Positions 1 to 9,451 of a DNA stretch of 64,000 nt are shown here, one piece after another. The first letter of the stretch is position 1, and each line of letters begins with the position of its first letter. The stretch comes from Ignavibacteria bacterium (GTDB taxonomy: Bacteria > Bacteroidota > Ignavibacteria > Tepidaquicellales > Tepidaquicellaceae). The notes beneath the pieces are model-generated. The model ran no database searches and was not told the DNA's origin. It saw only the letters and a program-made list of their open reading frames with translations. Both the position numbers and the translations under genes were made by a program. The stretch covers positions 124,001 through 188,000 of the forward strand of contig JADJMZ010000001.1 in the NCBI GenBank assembly GCA_016709315.1, given 5' to 3'.

Positions 1-602
1 TTAAAATTTACATCAGAGGGAATTCTTTCTTTGTCGAGATAGTGAAGATATGAAGTCAGCAAATAAGCAATAGCACCTCCCTGACTATGACCCATGATGA
101 TATAATTTCTAACGCCTTTAGCGTAACATTCGTTGATCTTTGTAACAATAGAACCAGATAAATAGGCGAGACCAGTGAGCCACCCTGCGTGGACACTTGC
201 GCCGGGATAAGATGCCAGTTTATAAATGAATACAAAATCGGAATCAATTATAACAGAGCCATTTGCAGGCACCATTGCAGCATAAAAATCTTCAGCCCAT
301 GAATTAGCTTTAGCAGTAGTTCCTCTGATACTGATTATACCAACACTGTCTTCTCTAATCCAGAGATCCCATCTGTTATCCAGTCCCATAACATCGGATC
401 TGAATTCCAGCTTACATTTTTCAGGAAAGGGAAGTGTAACATTAGTCCATGGAGTATCTGTTTGTCTTGTTGATATTTCAAGCATTTGTCTGTATTCAGC
501 AGGATCAAATCCGGGATTTAATTTCGGCTGAGCTAAAGCATTAAAGGAAATGAAAATTAAATAAAAAGAAAAGTATGCAAGTTTTAGTAAAATATTTTTC
601 AT
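1..602 (-). CDS. Secreted class 3 lipase-like hydrolase, C-terminus cut by window edge
   Basis: The minus strand is open from an ATG at 602 to the window edge, about 200 residues. It starts with a hydrophobic signal peptide ending NALA before QPKL, so export from the cytoplasm is expected. Near residue 170 lies GHSQGGAIAY, the nucleophile elbow (Ser between His and Gln) of class 3 lipases and other alpha/beta hydrolases. The upstream sequence (RGTTAKANSWAEDFYAA, then VHAGW) matches the region before the elbow in lipase class 3 proteins, where a HxGF/W segment is usual. The catalytic Asp and His would lie outside the window. Substrate unknown; the family assignment is fairly secure, the physiological role is not. 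Confidence 0.78.
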   Translation of the reverse strand, partial: MKNILLKLAYFSFYLIFISFNALAQPKLNPGFDPAEYRQMLEISTRQTDTPWTNVTLPFPEKCKLEFRSDVMGLDNRWDLWIREDSVGIISIRGTTAKANSWAEDFYAAMVPANGSVIIDSDFVFIYKLASYPGASVHAGWLTGLAYLSGSIVTKINECYAKGVRNYIIMGHSQGGAIAYLLTSYLHYLDKERIPSDVNF

Positions 603-759
603 TTAAGTTAAGTTTGATTTTCTTTCAATATACTTCAAATTAGTTAATATCTCAATATTGCGAGCAGATAATAATAAAAATTTTAAATTAAAAAATAAAA
701 TTCATAAGAATTTTAGATTGATACTAAACTCAAAAAATGGTAATTTGCATTTGCAATAC

Positions 760-832
760 GGACAGGTAGCTCAGTCGGTAGAGCAACGGCCTGAAAAGCC
801 GTGTGTCGCCGGTTCGATTCCGGCCCTGTCCA
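760..832 (+). tRNA. tRNA-Phe (GAA)
   Basis: A 73-nt cloverleaf can be folded by eye. The acceptor stem GGACAGG pairs with CCTGTCC. The D-arm contains AGCTCAGTCGGTAGAGC. The anticodon stem ACGGC/GCCGT holds loop CTGAAAA with anticodon GAA. The T-arm is GCCGG-TTCGATT-CCGGC and the discriminator is A. CCA is not encoded. The last 20 nt plus two flanking bases recur twice downstream as part of a GIY-YIG gene array. Confidence 0.96.
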
Positions 833-834
833 CT
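813..834 (+). repeat. tRNA-Phe 3'-end repeat, copy 1 (inside the tRNA gene)
   Basis: This 22-bp segment covers the T-loop, 3' T-stem, 3' acceptor strand and two flanking bases. It recurs identically at 1157-1178 and 1501-1522, exactly 344 bp apart each time. It marks the left border of each unit in a tandem array and looks like a target or core site that is regenerated when a unit is inserted or amplified. Confidence 0.9.
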
Positions 835-844
835 GGAAATAAGC

Positions 845-875
845 AAAGACCTCAAAATTAAGGGGTCTTTTTTTT
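845..875 (+). terminator. Rho-independent terminator of tRNA-Phe, unit 1
   Basis: An AAAGACCTC arm pairs with GGGGTCTTT (one mismatch), followed by a run of T up to 875. The next base is the start codon of the GIY-YIG gene, so the terminator and the gene start are directly fused. Confidence 0.85.
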
Positions 876-1139
876 ATGTATTTTACTTATATAATTAAAT
901 CGGTTAAAACTGGCAAACTGTATATTGGTCAGACTAACAATATTGAAAATCGAATTTGGAAACATAATTCAAATAAAGTATTTTCAACAAAGAACAGAGG
1001 TCCATGGAAACTAATTTATGTTAAAGAGTTTACTTCAAGATCTGAAGCAATGAAGTATGAAAGGAAATTGAAATCTCTTAAGAACAAAGATTATCTATTA
1101 AAAATAATTGAACCAAAGAATAGTAATTGTCCTGAATAG
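876..1139 (+). CDS. Small GIY-YIG nuclease-domain protein, copy 1
   Basis: 87 residues, the normal size for stand-alone GIY-YIG (UPF0213/YhbQ-like) proteins. The GIY equivalent is TYI near residue 4 and the YIG motif is LYIGQT near residue 15. An Arg in ENRIWKHN and a Glu in SEAMKYERKLK sit where the catalytic Arg and metal-binding Glu are expected. Known members have a DNA-strand-cleaving fold; the cellular role of small stand-alone members is poorly known. The start codon follows the tRNA terminator T-run with no room for a ribosome binding site. A second copy 344 bp downstream differs by two residues. The position behind a tRNA suggests a site-specific mobile gene. Confidence 0.88.
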   Translation: MYFTYIIKSVKTGKLYIGQTNNIENRIWKHNSNKVFSTKNRGPWKLIYVKEFTSRSEAMKYERKLKSLKNKDYLLKIIEPKNSNCPE

Positions 1140-1140
1140 T

Positions 1141-1155
1141 CCCGATGAAATCGGG
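1141..1155 (+). other. CCCGAT hairpin at end of GIY-YIG unit 1
   Basis: CCCGAT-GAA-ATCGGG forms a perfect 6-bp stem two bases after the GIY-YIG stop codon and one base before the next copy of the tRNA 3' end. The same hairpin occurs at 1485-1499. It may be a gene terminator without a U-run or the conserved right end of the repeated unit. Confidence 0.6.
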
Positions 1156-1156
1156 A

Positions 1157-1178
1157 TTCGATTCCGGCCCTGTCCACT
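1157..1178 (+). repeat. tRNA-Phe 3'-end repeat, copy 2
   Basis: Identical to 813-834. It has no 5' tRNA half, so it cannot be a functional tRNA. It begins the second unit of the array and leads into a second copy of the terminator. Confidence 0.9.
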
Positions 1179-1188
1179 GGAAATAAGC

Positions 1189-1219
1189 AAAGACCTCAAA
1201 ATTAAGGGGTCTTTTTTTT
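1189..1219 (+). terminator. Terminator copy in unit 2 of the tRNA/GIY-YIG array
   Basis: Same hairpin and T-run as 845-875, shifted by 344 bp. It again ends directly at the start codon of the next GIY-YIG gene (1220). Confidence 0.8.
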
Positions 1220-1483
1220 ATGTATTTTACTTATATAATTAAATCGGTTAAAACTGGCAAACTGTATATTGGTCAGACTAACAATATTGAAAATCGAATT
1301 TGGAAACATAATTCAAATAAAGTATTTTCAACAAAGAACAGAGGTCCATGGAAATTAAATTATGTTAAAGAGTTTACTTCAAGATCTGAAGCAATGAAGT
1401 ATGAAAGGAAATTGAAATCTCTGAAGAACAAAGATTATCTATTAAAAATAATTGAACCAAGGAATAGTAATTGTCCTGAATAG
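1220..1483 (+). CDS. Small GIY-YIG nuclease-domain protein, copy 2
   Basis: Near-identical to the gene at 876. I see two amino acid differences (I to N in WKLNYV, K to R near the C-terminus) and a few silent changes. All GIY-YIG motif residues are retained. Silent and conservative changes suggest both copies have been under selection, or that the duplication is recent. It is followed by the same CCCGAT hairpin and a third tRNA 3' end. Confidence 0.88.
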   Translation: MYFTYIIKSVKTGKLYIGQTNNIENRIWKHNSNKVFSTKNRGPWKLNYVKEFTSRSEAMKYERKLKSLKNKDYLLKIIEPRNSNCPE

Positions 1484-1484
1484 T

Positions 1485-1499
1485 CCCGATGAAATCGGG
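1485..1499 (+). other. CCCGAT hairpin at end of GIY-YIG unit 2
   Basis: Second copy of the 6-bp stem CCCGAT/ATCGGG, one base before the third tRNA 3'-end repeat. Its conservation shows that it belongs to the repeated unit. Confidence 0.6.
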
Positions 1500-1500
1500 A

Positions 1501-1522
1501 TTCGATTCCGGCCCTGTCCACT
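1501..1522 (+). repeat. tRNA-Phe 3'-end repeat, copy 3
   Basis: Identical to 813-834 and 1157-1178. It is followed by a different terminator (1523-1551), which may be the ancestral terminator of tRNA-Phe before the units accumulated. Confidence 0.9.
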
Positions 1523-1551
1523 AAGCCCTGAAATATCAGGGCTTTTTTTTT
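1523..1551 (+). terminator. Divergent terminator, unit 3 (possibly the ancestral tRNA-Phe terminator)
   Basis: AAGCCCTG-AAATAT-CAGGGCTT is a perfect 8-bp stem followed by a long T-run. Its sequence differs from the terminators in units 1 and 2 but it holds the same position relative to the tRNA 3' end. Confidence 0.85.
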
Positions 1552-1612
1552 GTATTTTCGATTTATAGTAGAATCTGTTCAAACTGATTATATGTATACT
1601 TGTCAGAAAACT
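1550..1612 (+). pseudogene. Remnant of a third GIY-YIG gene
   Basis: Translated from a TTG directly after the T-run, this reads YFRFIVESVQT then MYTCQKT. It aligns without gaps to YFTYIIKSVKT and LYIGQT of the two intact genes. The YIG motif has become YTC, and similarity stops after about 21 codons where the converging T9SS gene ends. Nucleotide similarity (for example GTATTTT, AAACTG, GTCAGA at matching spacing) supports homology. It is probably an old decayed unit. Confidence 0.65.
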
Positions 1613-1621
1613 CCGGACTTG

Positions 1622-3269
1622 TTATTTAATTAAGATCATTCGCTTTGTATCCGAATAATTCCCTGAAACTAATTTGTAAATATACACTCCGCTTGATAAG
1701 TTATAATTGCCTGCGGAAAATTCATATTCATAACTTCCCGGATTCAGTTTTTCATTTACGATCCTGCTTATCTCTCTTCCGTTAATGTCATAAATTGAGA
1801 GCGTTGTAAATTCTGATTTAGGAATATCGAACTTAATTGTAGTTGACGGATTAAAAGGATTCGGATAATTCTGAGAAAGATTAAATGACGCTGCATTCGA
1901 ATTTATATATTTTATTCCGATCTGATAAATATTTGCATTTTTATAAATACCGTAAACAGGAGCTTTTCCGAATCCTGCAACATTAACCCATCCTCCTGCT
2001 TTCATGTCCCGGAGATAATAGACTTTAAGAGGATTCTGTATTGCACCAACTGTGTTATTTATAAGTGAGGAATGTTTTTCTTCTATACCGGAAGTATTAG
2101 TAATGTTAACAGGTGTTTTCCAGGTAACTCCGTTATTTTCCGAATAAGTTGCAAAAATTTCACCTGCATTAAGGACTGAACCATCATCAACAACCTGTGT
2201 ATTTCCTCTTATGAATGTTGTAAATGTACATGAAAGAATACTTGAAGTAACATTCAAAGAAGGTTGACAGAGAGGCGTCATTAAAGCTGTAGTTATAGTA
2301 TCGGTAAGATTCGGAATATTAAATTTTCCGGCAACTTGTGTAATACCTGTTGACGGTGACCAGTGAAGAATCTTCGGCTTTACAAACTCTGTCGTATATT
2401 GATTAGGAAAGACATTTGATGTAACGTTGTAAGCGGAGAAAACTATATGAGGTTCGCTTCCTTTAAAAGACGCCTGCAGACCGCCAGTTATATTTGCAAA
2501 CAATGTATCAGTACCTTCCAGAAGATAATCAAAAATTAAAGTACCGTTATCAAATGTAACTCCGTTGTCAGTTGATTTGTACCAGTACAAATATCCGTCG
2601 TTAATATAATTGGTTCCGAATATACCTACTACTCCGTTTGTCCCGGACTCAACGGAAAAATTTCCCGAAAGGTCCTCCTACCAGAGGAAGCGAGATCAGC
2701 GGAGACCAGCTTGTTCCGTTATATGTTGTACTTTGACCGACGAAGACGTTATCATTCGGCGCTCCGACTAAAACAATATTATTATTAGTCGTTCCTGTTA
2801 GATGAGTCCAGTTTGTTCCGGGAGGTACTCCGGGTATCTGAGAAAAACCAAAAGCTCCGAAGGATGCATCCTGAAACACACTTGAGCCGGTATTGAATCT
2901 GTGAGCTGCAATTATTGGAATACCGTTTCTTAAAGAAATATCAGGAAAACCCCAGCTGAAGTTTACATCCAGCGCATCTGATGACCATGAATTTCCGTTG
3001 TCTGTGCTGTAAGCAAAATATATATATCTTCCAACACCCACTGCTGCAGTTGAATCCTGCTGAGCCATAAGAATTGTACAATACTCACTGCTGTTTGCAG
3101 GATTCTGAACAATGTATCTTATGCTTCCGTTTGTCTGGTAATCATAAGAAACGGAATACAGTCCCGTCCATGTCTCACCTGTCTGCAAAGGCGGCGGCGG
3201 CGGAACCTGTGCGTTTGTATATGTATTTAATATCAGGATTAAAATTAACAATGGTAAGATTTTTTTCAT
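1622..3269 (-). pseudogene. T9SS-exported sialidase/BNR-like protein, copy A, frameshifted
   Basis: Starts at ATG 3269 with signal peptide MKKILPLLILILIL then a proline-rich mature start (QVPPPPPLQ). Asp-box-like strands (STDNGNSWSS, STDNGVTFDN, SENNGVTWK) indicate a sialidase-type propeller. The C-terminus has QNYPNPFNPSTTIKF and ends in KRMILIK, a type A sorting domain for T9SS export and cell-surface attachment. Compared with copy B at 3626-4960, one extra G in GGG near 2668 shifts the frame, giving a stop near 2649. The second part resumes in another frame and runs to 1622. The lesion could be a sequencing error. Function beyond secretion unknown. Confidence 0.75.
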
Positions 3270-3495
3270 GACGGTCTCCGGGTTTAATTTTAATAAAATT
3301 TTTAAATTGGAATTTACTTAAACAATAATGTTAGTTTAATTTTAATAAATCATTTATTTGAATTAATTTATAGTTTTTAATTTAAAATAAATATTCCTTT
3401 GTAAAATTTATAAAAAAATATTTACATTTCTTAATATCATCTGACAAGATTGTCTGTCCTGCCACTTTTTCAATTTAAGTTTGAATTAAACAAAA

Positions 3496-3636
3496 TCACT
3501 TTATCAAGATCATTCGCTTTTTATCCGAATAACTCCCGGAAACTAATTTGTAAATATACACACCGCTTGATAAGTTATAATCCCCTGCGGAAAATTCATA
3601 TTCATAACTTCCCGGATTCAGTTTTTCATTTACGAT
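3496..3636 (-). pseudogene. Orphaned T9SS sorting-domain remnant of copy B
   Basis: The minus strand encodes VNEKLNPGSYEYEF through KKRMILIK, nearly identical to the C-terminal end of copy A, but in a different frame from the gene upstream. The junction with copy B shows that about 194 bp, including the NYPNPFNP core, has been deleted, which shifts the frame. Confidence 0.75.
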
Positions 3637-4960
3637 GCGGAGCTTTTCCGAAAGAGGGTACATTTACCCAACCTCCTGCCTTCATATCCGTTAAATAATA
3701 TATTTTTACTTTATCAAAGAAACTCATTGATGTAACATGATTTGCAAGCGATGAATGTTTCTCTTCTATTCCCGGAGTGCCGGTGATATTATTGGCATTC
3801 CCCCATGTAACTCCGTTATTTTCAGAATAAATTGCAAATATTTCACCGGCATTAAGAACAGAACCGTCATCCACAACCTGTGTATTTCCATTTAAGAAAA
3901 CTGTAAATGAACATATTAATAATCCGTTAGCAGTTACTGATAATGATGGCTGTCCGACAGGAGCCATGGCAACAGTGGTAATAGTATTCGCAAGATTCAT
4001 AATATTGAAATTCCCGGCAACCGGTGTAACGCCTGTTGAAGGGCTCCAGTGAAGTATCTTAGGTTTAATAAACTCTGTAGTGTATTGGTCAGGAAAAACA
4101 TTAGAGGATATTTTGTAAACTGTAAAAACCAGATGAGGTTCGCTTCCCCTGAATGATGCCTGTAAACCGCCAGTTGTATTTGCAAATAAAGTATCTGTTC
4201 CGTCTATATCATATTTAAATATTAGCGATCCATTATCGAATGTTAAACCGTTATCTTTAGATTTGTAAAAGTATATGTATCTGTCGCCTGTATTATTTAT
4301 GCCGAATATTCCTACTGTTCCGTTTGTTCCAGATTCTACAGAAAAATTTCCTGAAGATCCGCTTATCAACGGAAGCGAGATCAAAGGTGACCAGTTCGTT
4401 CCATTATAAACTGTGTATTGTCCGGTAAAATTATTAATGGAAGATGTTCCTGATAAAATAATATTATTTCCGGCTCCGGTAAGATGAGACATGTTAATCA
4501 ATGGGGGAATACCCGGAAGCTGAATAAAAGCATAGGCAGGGAAGGTTATATCTTTAAAAATTCTTGTCCCTGAATCAGATCTGTAAGCAGAGATTACCGG
4601 ATTTCCGTTATGGATAGAGATATCCGGATAACCCCAGCTTAATCCACTGTTTAATACATCAGGTTCCCAAAGATCCCCGGTTGCGTTACTGTAAGAATAA
4701 TATATATATCTGCTGGCATCGTAAACTGAAGAAGAATCATGCTGCCCCATAATGACAGCGCAGTAATTACTTCTAAAAGGAGTGAAGTCAGGATTCTCTA
4801 CTATATATCTTAAGCTTCCGCTTGTCTGATAATCGCATGAAAGAGAATACAAACCGGTCCATACTTCTTCTGGCTGCAAAGGAGGCGGTGGCGGCGCTTG
4901 CGCCATTAAGAATGTATTATGGAAATAAAATATTGCAATAAACTGCAGGATATGTTTCAT
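3626..4960 (-). pseudogene. T9SS-type sialidase/BNR-like protein, copy B, lacking its sorting domain
   Basis: About 444 residues from ATG 4960, which is preceded at good spacing by GGAG; a TTG at 4972 is less likely. Signal peptide MKHILQFIAIFYF, then QAPPPPPLQPEEVW as in copy A. It is clearly paralogous to copy A over the full propeller (for example GLQASFRGSEPH and KILHWSPSTG). It stops at FGKAPHRK, where copy A continues into the NYPNPFNP region. An internal deletion of about 194 bp removed part of the sorting domain and shifted the rest out of frame (3496-3636). The exported protein would therefore not be anchored by T9SS. Confidence 0.75.
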
Positions 4961-4972
4961 TTTGAACTCCAA

Positions 4973-5306
4973 TTTTATTTGGTTTTGAAATTCGGATTCA
5001 GATTTCTGCTGCTGTTAATTTGATCAAATCAAATTAATTACTTTCGAGGATATACAGCTATTACAAATTACAATTATTTTGTTTCAATATAAGTGATATT
5101 TTAAATCGTGTTTTGTAAAATTTGATGCAAAGGTTTTTTATAATTTTGAATGGAGTGACGTTTTGTATTAACATTTACAATTGTCAATTACTTTTCATTT
5201 TCATTTTAAATATATTTAGTTAATCCCGCATTAATTCAGTCAATAAGAAAATTTTTAACTGTTTTAATTAACTGTAATTTTTCATTTTACTTTATAAAAT
5301 TTCCCG
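4973..5306. other. Intergenic region between divergent genes
   Basis: 334 bp of AT-rich DNA between the minus-strand T9SS gene and dnaE, presumably with both promoters. I see no clear hairpin, repeat or small ORF and cannot assign promoter boxes with confidence. Confidence 0.5.
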
Positions 5307-8300
5307 ATGCCCGAGTTTATTCACTTACATAATCATTCTCATTATTCGCTTCTTGATGCGATCTCAACCATTGACGGACTTGTGGATGCTACTGTTGAAA
5401 ATAAAATGAAAGCACTGGCTCTTACTGACCACGGCGTGATGTACGGCATTATGGAGTTTTATAAAAAAGCAAAGTCAAAGGGAGTAAAGCCGATAGTAGG
5501 TTGCGAAGTCTATGTTGCGCAGTCAGGAAGCAGATTTGATAAAGGAAAGAAAAATGTTAAATCAATTTCAGAAGTAGAAGAGATGAGCGTTGAAAACTCA
5601 GACGGTCTCACTTCATCCAATATTAATTACGCACATCTTATTCTTCTTGCAAAAAATGAAACGGGTTACAGGAATCTTCTTAAGCTTACTTCCATCGGAC
5701 ATACTGAAGGATATTATTACAAGCCGAGGATAGATATTGAAGTTCTGAATCAGTACAGTGAAGGTCTCATCGCAACTTCCGCCTGTGCCGGAGGAGTCAT
5801 CTCCTGCTATATTACAAGGGATGATCTGAAGACCGCTGAGAAAATGACAGGAGTGTATAAGGATATTTTCGGTGAGGACTTTTATCTCGAGATACAGGAT
5901 CACGACATTCCCGCTGAGAAGAAAGTGATGATTGAAATGCCGAAGCTTGCAAAGAAGTTCGGTCTGAAACTCATCGCAACAAACGATGTCCATTACATAA
6001 AAAAAGAACATGCGATCGCTCACAATATTTATCTTCACATCAGTGCCAAGCAGTCTGCCAAAGCCGCAAAGAGTTATGAACCAAAAGATCTTCTGACAAA
6101 TCTCCGTTACGGAACTGATCAGATTTATTTTAAGTCGGCAAAGGAAATGTGCGATCTGTTCGGTGAATTTCCCGAAGCGATAAGATCAACGCTTGAAGTT
6201 ACAGAGAAATGCAATCTCGAACTCGATACTTCGAAGAATTTCATGCCGAATTATCTGATACCTGAAGAAGATAAAAAAGAAGCAAAAACATTTGACGAAT
6301 ATCTTGAGAAACTTTCATTCGAAGGTCTTGAAAAGATAAAGAATGAATTTCTGACAAATAAAGAAATTGCAGTAGAAAGACTTCGTTACGAACTCGCCGT
6401 AATCAGGAAAATGGATTTCTCAGGATACTTTCTCATTGTAAAGGATTTCATTGATTATGCGAGAAGCAAAGGTATACTTGTCGGTCCCGGCAGAGGGAGC
6501 GCTGCGGGAAGTCTTGTGTGTTATTGCATTGGAATTACAAATGTAAACCCTCTTGAATACGATCTGCTGTTTGAAAGATTCCTGAATCCTGAAAGAGTGT
6601 CAATGCCCGACATTGACATTGATTTTCAGGATGACAGACGTGATGAAGTGATACATTATGCAAAGGAAAAATACGGCGAAAGTTCTGTAGCTCAGATAGT
6701 TACATTCAATAAACTTGCTCCGAGAGGCGTTCTTAAAGATGTCGGCAGGGTTCTTAATTTTCCTTTTCAGGAAATAAATGATCTGACAAAAACCATTCCA
6801 ATTCTGTTTGGAAAAGTAAAGAAACTCAGCGAGTGCATGAAGGAAGAACCTGATTTTAAAAAATATTTTGAAACAGGCGACGCTGCTCAGAAAACGGAAA
6901 AGAAAAAACTTTACGATTACTGTCTTGTGCTTGAGAATCTGAATAAGAATTCTTCGATTCACGCTTCTGGAGTTGTCATAGCTCCGGGTGATGTTACGGA
7001 TTACACTCCATTGTCAAAAGTTACGGGTGAAGACAATGTATTCTGCACTCAATATGACATGAATCAGCTTGAAGATGCCGGAATGATCAAAATTGATTTT
7101 CTCGGACTGAAGGAACTGAAAGTAATTGGCAGGATCTTTAAACTCATAAATGAAAAGTACGGAAAGAATTTAACTGAGAAAGACATTCCGCTTGATGATC
7201 CGAAAACTTATGAACTCTTTTCATCGGGTTCGACTATCGGAATATTTCAGTTCTCAAAAAGCAAGATGAGAGAATCTCTTTCGAAGCTCAAGCCGAAGAA
7301 CATCAACGACCTTGCGGCAATGAATGCATTGTACAGACCGGGACCGATGAAGCTCATTCCGGATTTCATTGACAAAAGAAACGGGAAGAAGCCGATCTCT
7401 TATCTTCATCCGACAATGGAAAATACTCTGAAGGAAACTTACGGCATCATTGTATATCAGGAACAGGTAATGCAAATAGCAAGGGATGTTGCGGGATTTT
7501 CACTTGCCGAAGCGGATAACATGAGAAAGGCAATGGGCAAGAAGATCAAGGAAAAGATGATACAGATCAAGGAGAAGTTCGTCTCCGGCGCAATGAAAAA
7601 CGATGTCTCAAAAAATCCGCGACAGAAATATTTAACTTAATTCTGGACTTCGCCGATTACGGATTCAACAAGTCCCACGGAGTTGCTTATTCAATACTTG
7701 CATTTTATACTGCATATCTCAAGACGCATTATCCTCTTGAATTCCTTGCGGTTTCAATGGCGTGCAGAAAGGATGATGAGACAGAACTGCAGCAGCTTGC
7801 AAACGAATGTAAAAAGATGAAGGTGAAATTAAGACCTCCTGATATAGATGAAGGCGAAATGGATTTTTCGATACGGTATGCTGACAATGAAGAATATGTG
7901 GGAGAGATAATTTACGGATTAAGCGCTTTGAAAAATGTCGGTGAAAAAGCAGCCGGGAATATAATGAGTGAAAGAAATCTTAACGGAAATTATACAAGCT
8001 TTATGGACTTCCTGAAGAGAGTGGATCTTCGTCTTGTAAACAAGAAAGCCCTTGAAAGCCTAATATTCGCCGGAGCGTTTGACAGCGTGGAGATCAACAG
8101 GAGGAAACTTTTTCTCAACATTGAGAGAGCGACTTTTTACGCACAGAGATACAGCACAAGCGAGGAAGCAAAGGGGCAGGAAGATCTTTTCGGAGTGAAT
8201 AAGACCAAGCAGCACATAGAAGAATATATAATTGAGAATCATACTGAGTTTCCGGAATCAGAAAAGTATAATAAAGAAAAAGCCGCTATTGGATTTTACG

Positions 8301-8890
8301 TAACCGGTCACCCGCTTTCAAAATATGAAAGAGACATTAATAATTTTATTGATCTTACATTCGGGGAAGATCCGGCTGAGATTGAACTCGCAAAAATGAA
8401 ATCGGCTACTATGTGCGGTGTTATCAATGATGTGCAGGTAAAAGTATCCAAGAAAGGAAATAAGTTTGTTGTATTCAATCTTGTAGACCTTTACGGTTCG
8501 GGTGAATGCATTGCATTCAGCCGGCTTTACGAAAGCAAGACAAAGTTATTTGAAAATGACACTGCGGTAATTATAAAAGGAGTTCCGGAAGATAACGGCG
8601 ACAAGATAAAACTTATTGCTGAAGAGATCTACAGCATAGATACTTTTCTGGAAATATTCACTAAGAATCTTATCATACATCTTAATGAACATAAAACCGA
8701 CGTATCAAAGCTGGACATTATAAAAGATGTTGTGGAAAAAAATCCGGGAAACTCTAATCTGTTTTTTAACATTATAAACGGTTCGGGACCGAGAGCTTTT
8801 AAATCTAAAGAATACAGAATAAAGGCAACAAAGGAATTAATTTCAAACTTGAAAAATATAGTTGGGGAAAATAACTTGAACCTTAACTAA
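5307..8890 (+). CDS. dnaE: DNA polymerase III subunit alpha (with one apparent frameshift)
   Basis: The replicative polymerase catalytic subunit. About 1194 residues if read through one frameshift, the usual size. The N-terminal PHP domain begins FIHLHNHSHYSLLDA, with TDHG near residue 42. The polymerase core contains GPGRGSAAGSLVCY and the catalytic aspartates in PDIDIDF near residue 435, then YRPGPM and YQEQVMQIA. The C-terminal part has a helix-hairpin-helix segment (ALKNVGEKAA) and an OB domain. At 7610-7615 a run of six A needs a seventh to keep frame (KNDVSKKSATEIFNLILDF); as given, translation stops at 7640. An essential gene broken in a homopolymer points to sequencing error. Followed 60 bp later by trxA. 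Confidence 0.95.
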
Positions 8891-8949
8891 AACTCTAAAA
8901 AAAATCATAAACCATTAAACAAATAATCTAATAAAGAAAGGAATATTAA

Positions 8950-9285
8950 ATGCATCCAATTGAATTTACAGACGCTAACTTTGAAGAAGAAGTGCTGAAA
9001 TCAGAACTTCCCGTGCTCATTGACTTCTGGGCAGTATGGTGCGGTCCGTGCAAGATGATCGCTCCGTCAATAGACCAACTTGCAAATGAATACGAAGGCA
9101 AGGCAAAGATCGGAAAGGTAGATGTCGACAACAATCAGCAAATTGCAACAAAATACGGAATAAGAAGCATTCCGACTTTGCTCATTTTTAAAGACGGAAA
9201 GATGGTCGATCAGATCGTAGGAGCACTTCCCAAACCAAAGATTGCAGAAAAACTTAATGCTCATATAAACCAGGCTGTAAGTTAA
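8950..9285 (+). CDS. trxA: Thioredoxin
   Basis: 111 residues, full length. The redox motif WCGPC lies at about residues 29-33 within FWAVWCGPCKM, and the cis-proline loop is SIPTLL near residue 74. It is a cytoplasmic dithiol reductant for ribonucleotide reductase and other partners. The start is supported by AAAGGAA ahead of the ATG. It lies just downstream of dnaE on the same strand and is followed by a clear terminator, so it may be expressed alone or at the end of a dnaE transcript. Confidence 0.95.
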   Translation: MHPIEFTDANFEEEVLKSELPVLIDFWAVWCGPCKMIAPSIDQLANEYEGKAKIGKVDVDNNQQIATKYGIRSIPTLLIFKDGKMVDQIVGALPKPKIAEKLNAHINQAVS

Positions 9286-9307
9286 TCTTATATTTGAATT
9301 TATTTTT

Positions 9308-9342
9308 AAAAGGATCCTGGAGTATTTCGGGGTCCTTTTTTT
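9308..9342 (+). terminator. Rho-independent terminator after trxA
   Basis: AAAAGGATCC pairs with GGGGTCCTTTT around a loop ending in ATTTC, with a T-run to 9342. Confidence 0.85.
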
Positions 9343-9451
9343 ATTTGTATTTCAGGAATTTAAGTAAGTTAACGATTCTGTGATTTATTTATGAATTGTT
9401 AAAAGAAATGTGATGACATAAGTTAAGATAAGAAAAATCAGGGAGTTCAAA

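Noticed and set aside
658..861. 67-residue plus-strand ORF
   Set aside because: It runs through the whole tRNA-Phe gene and has no family resemblance.
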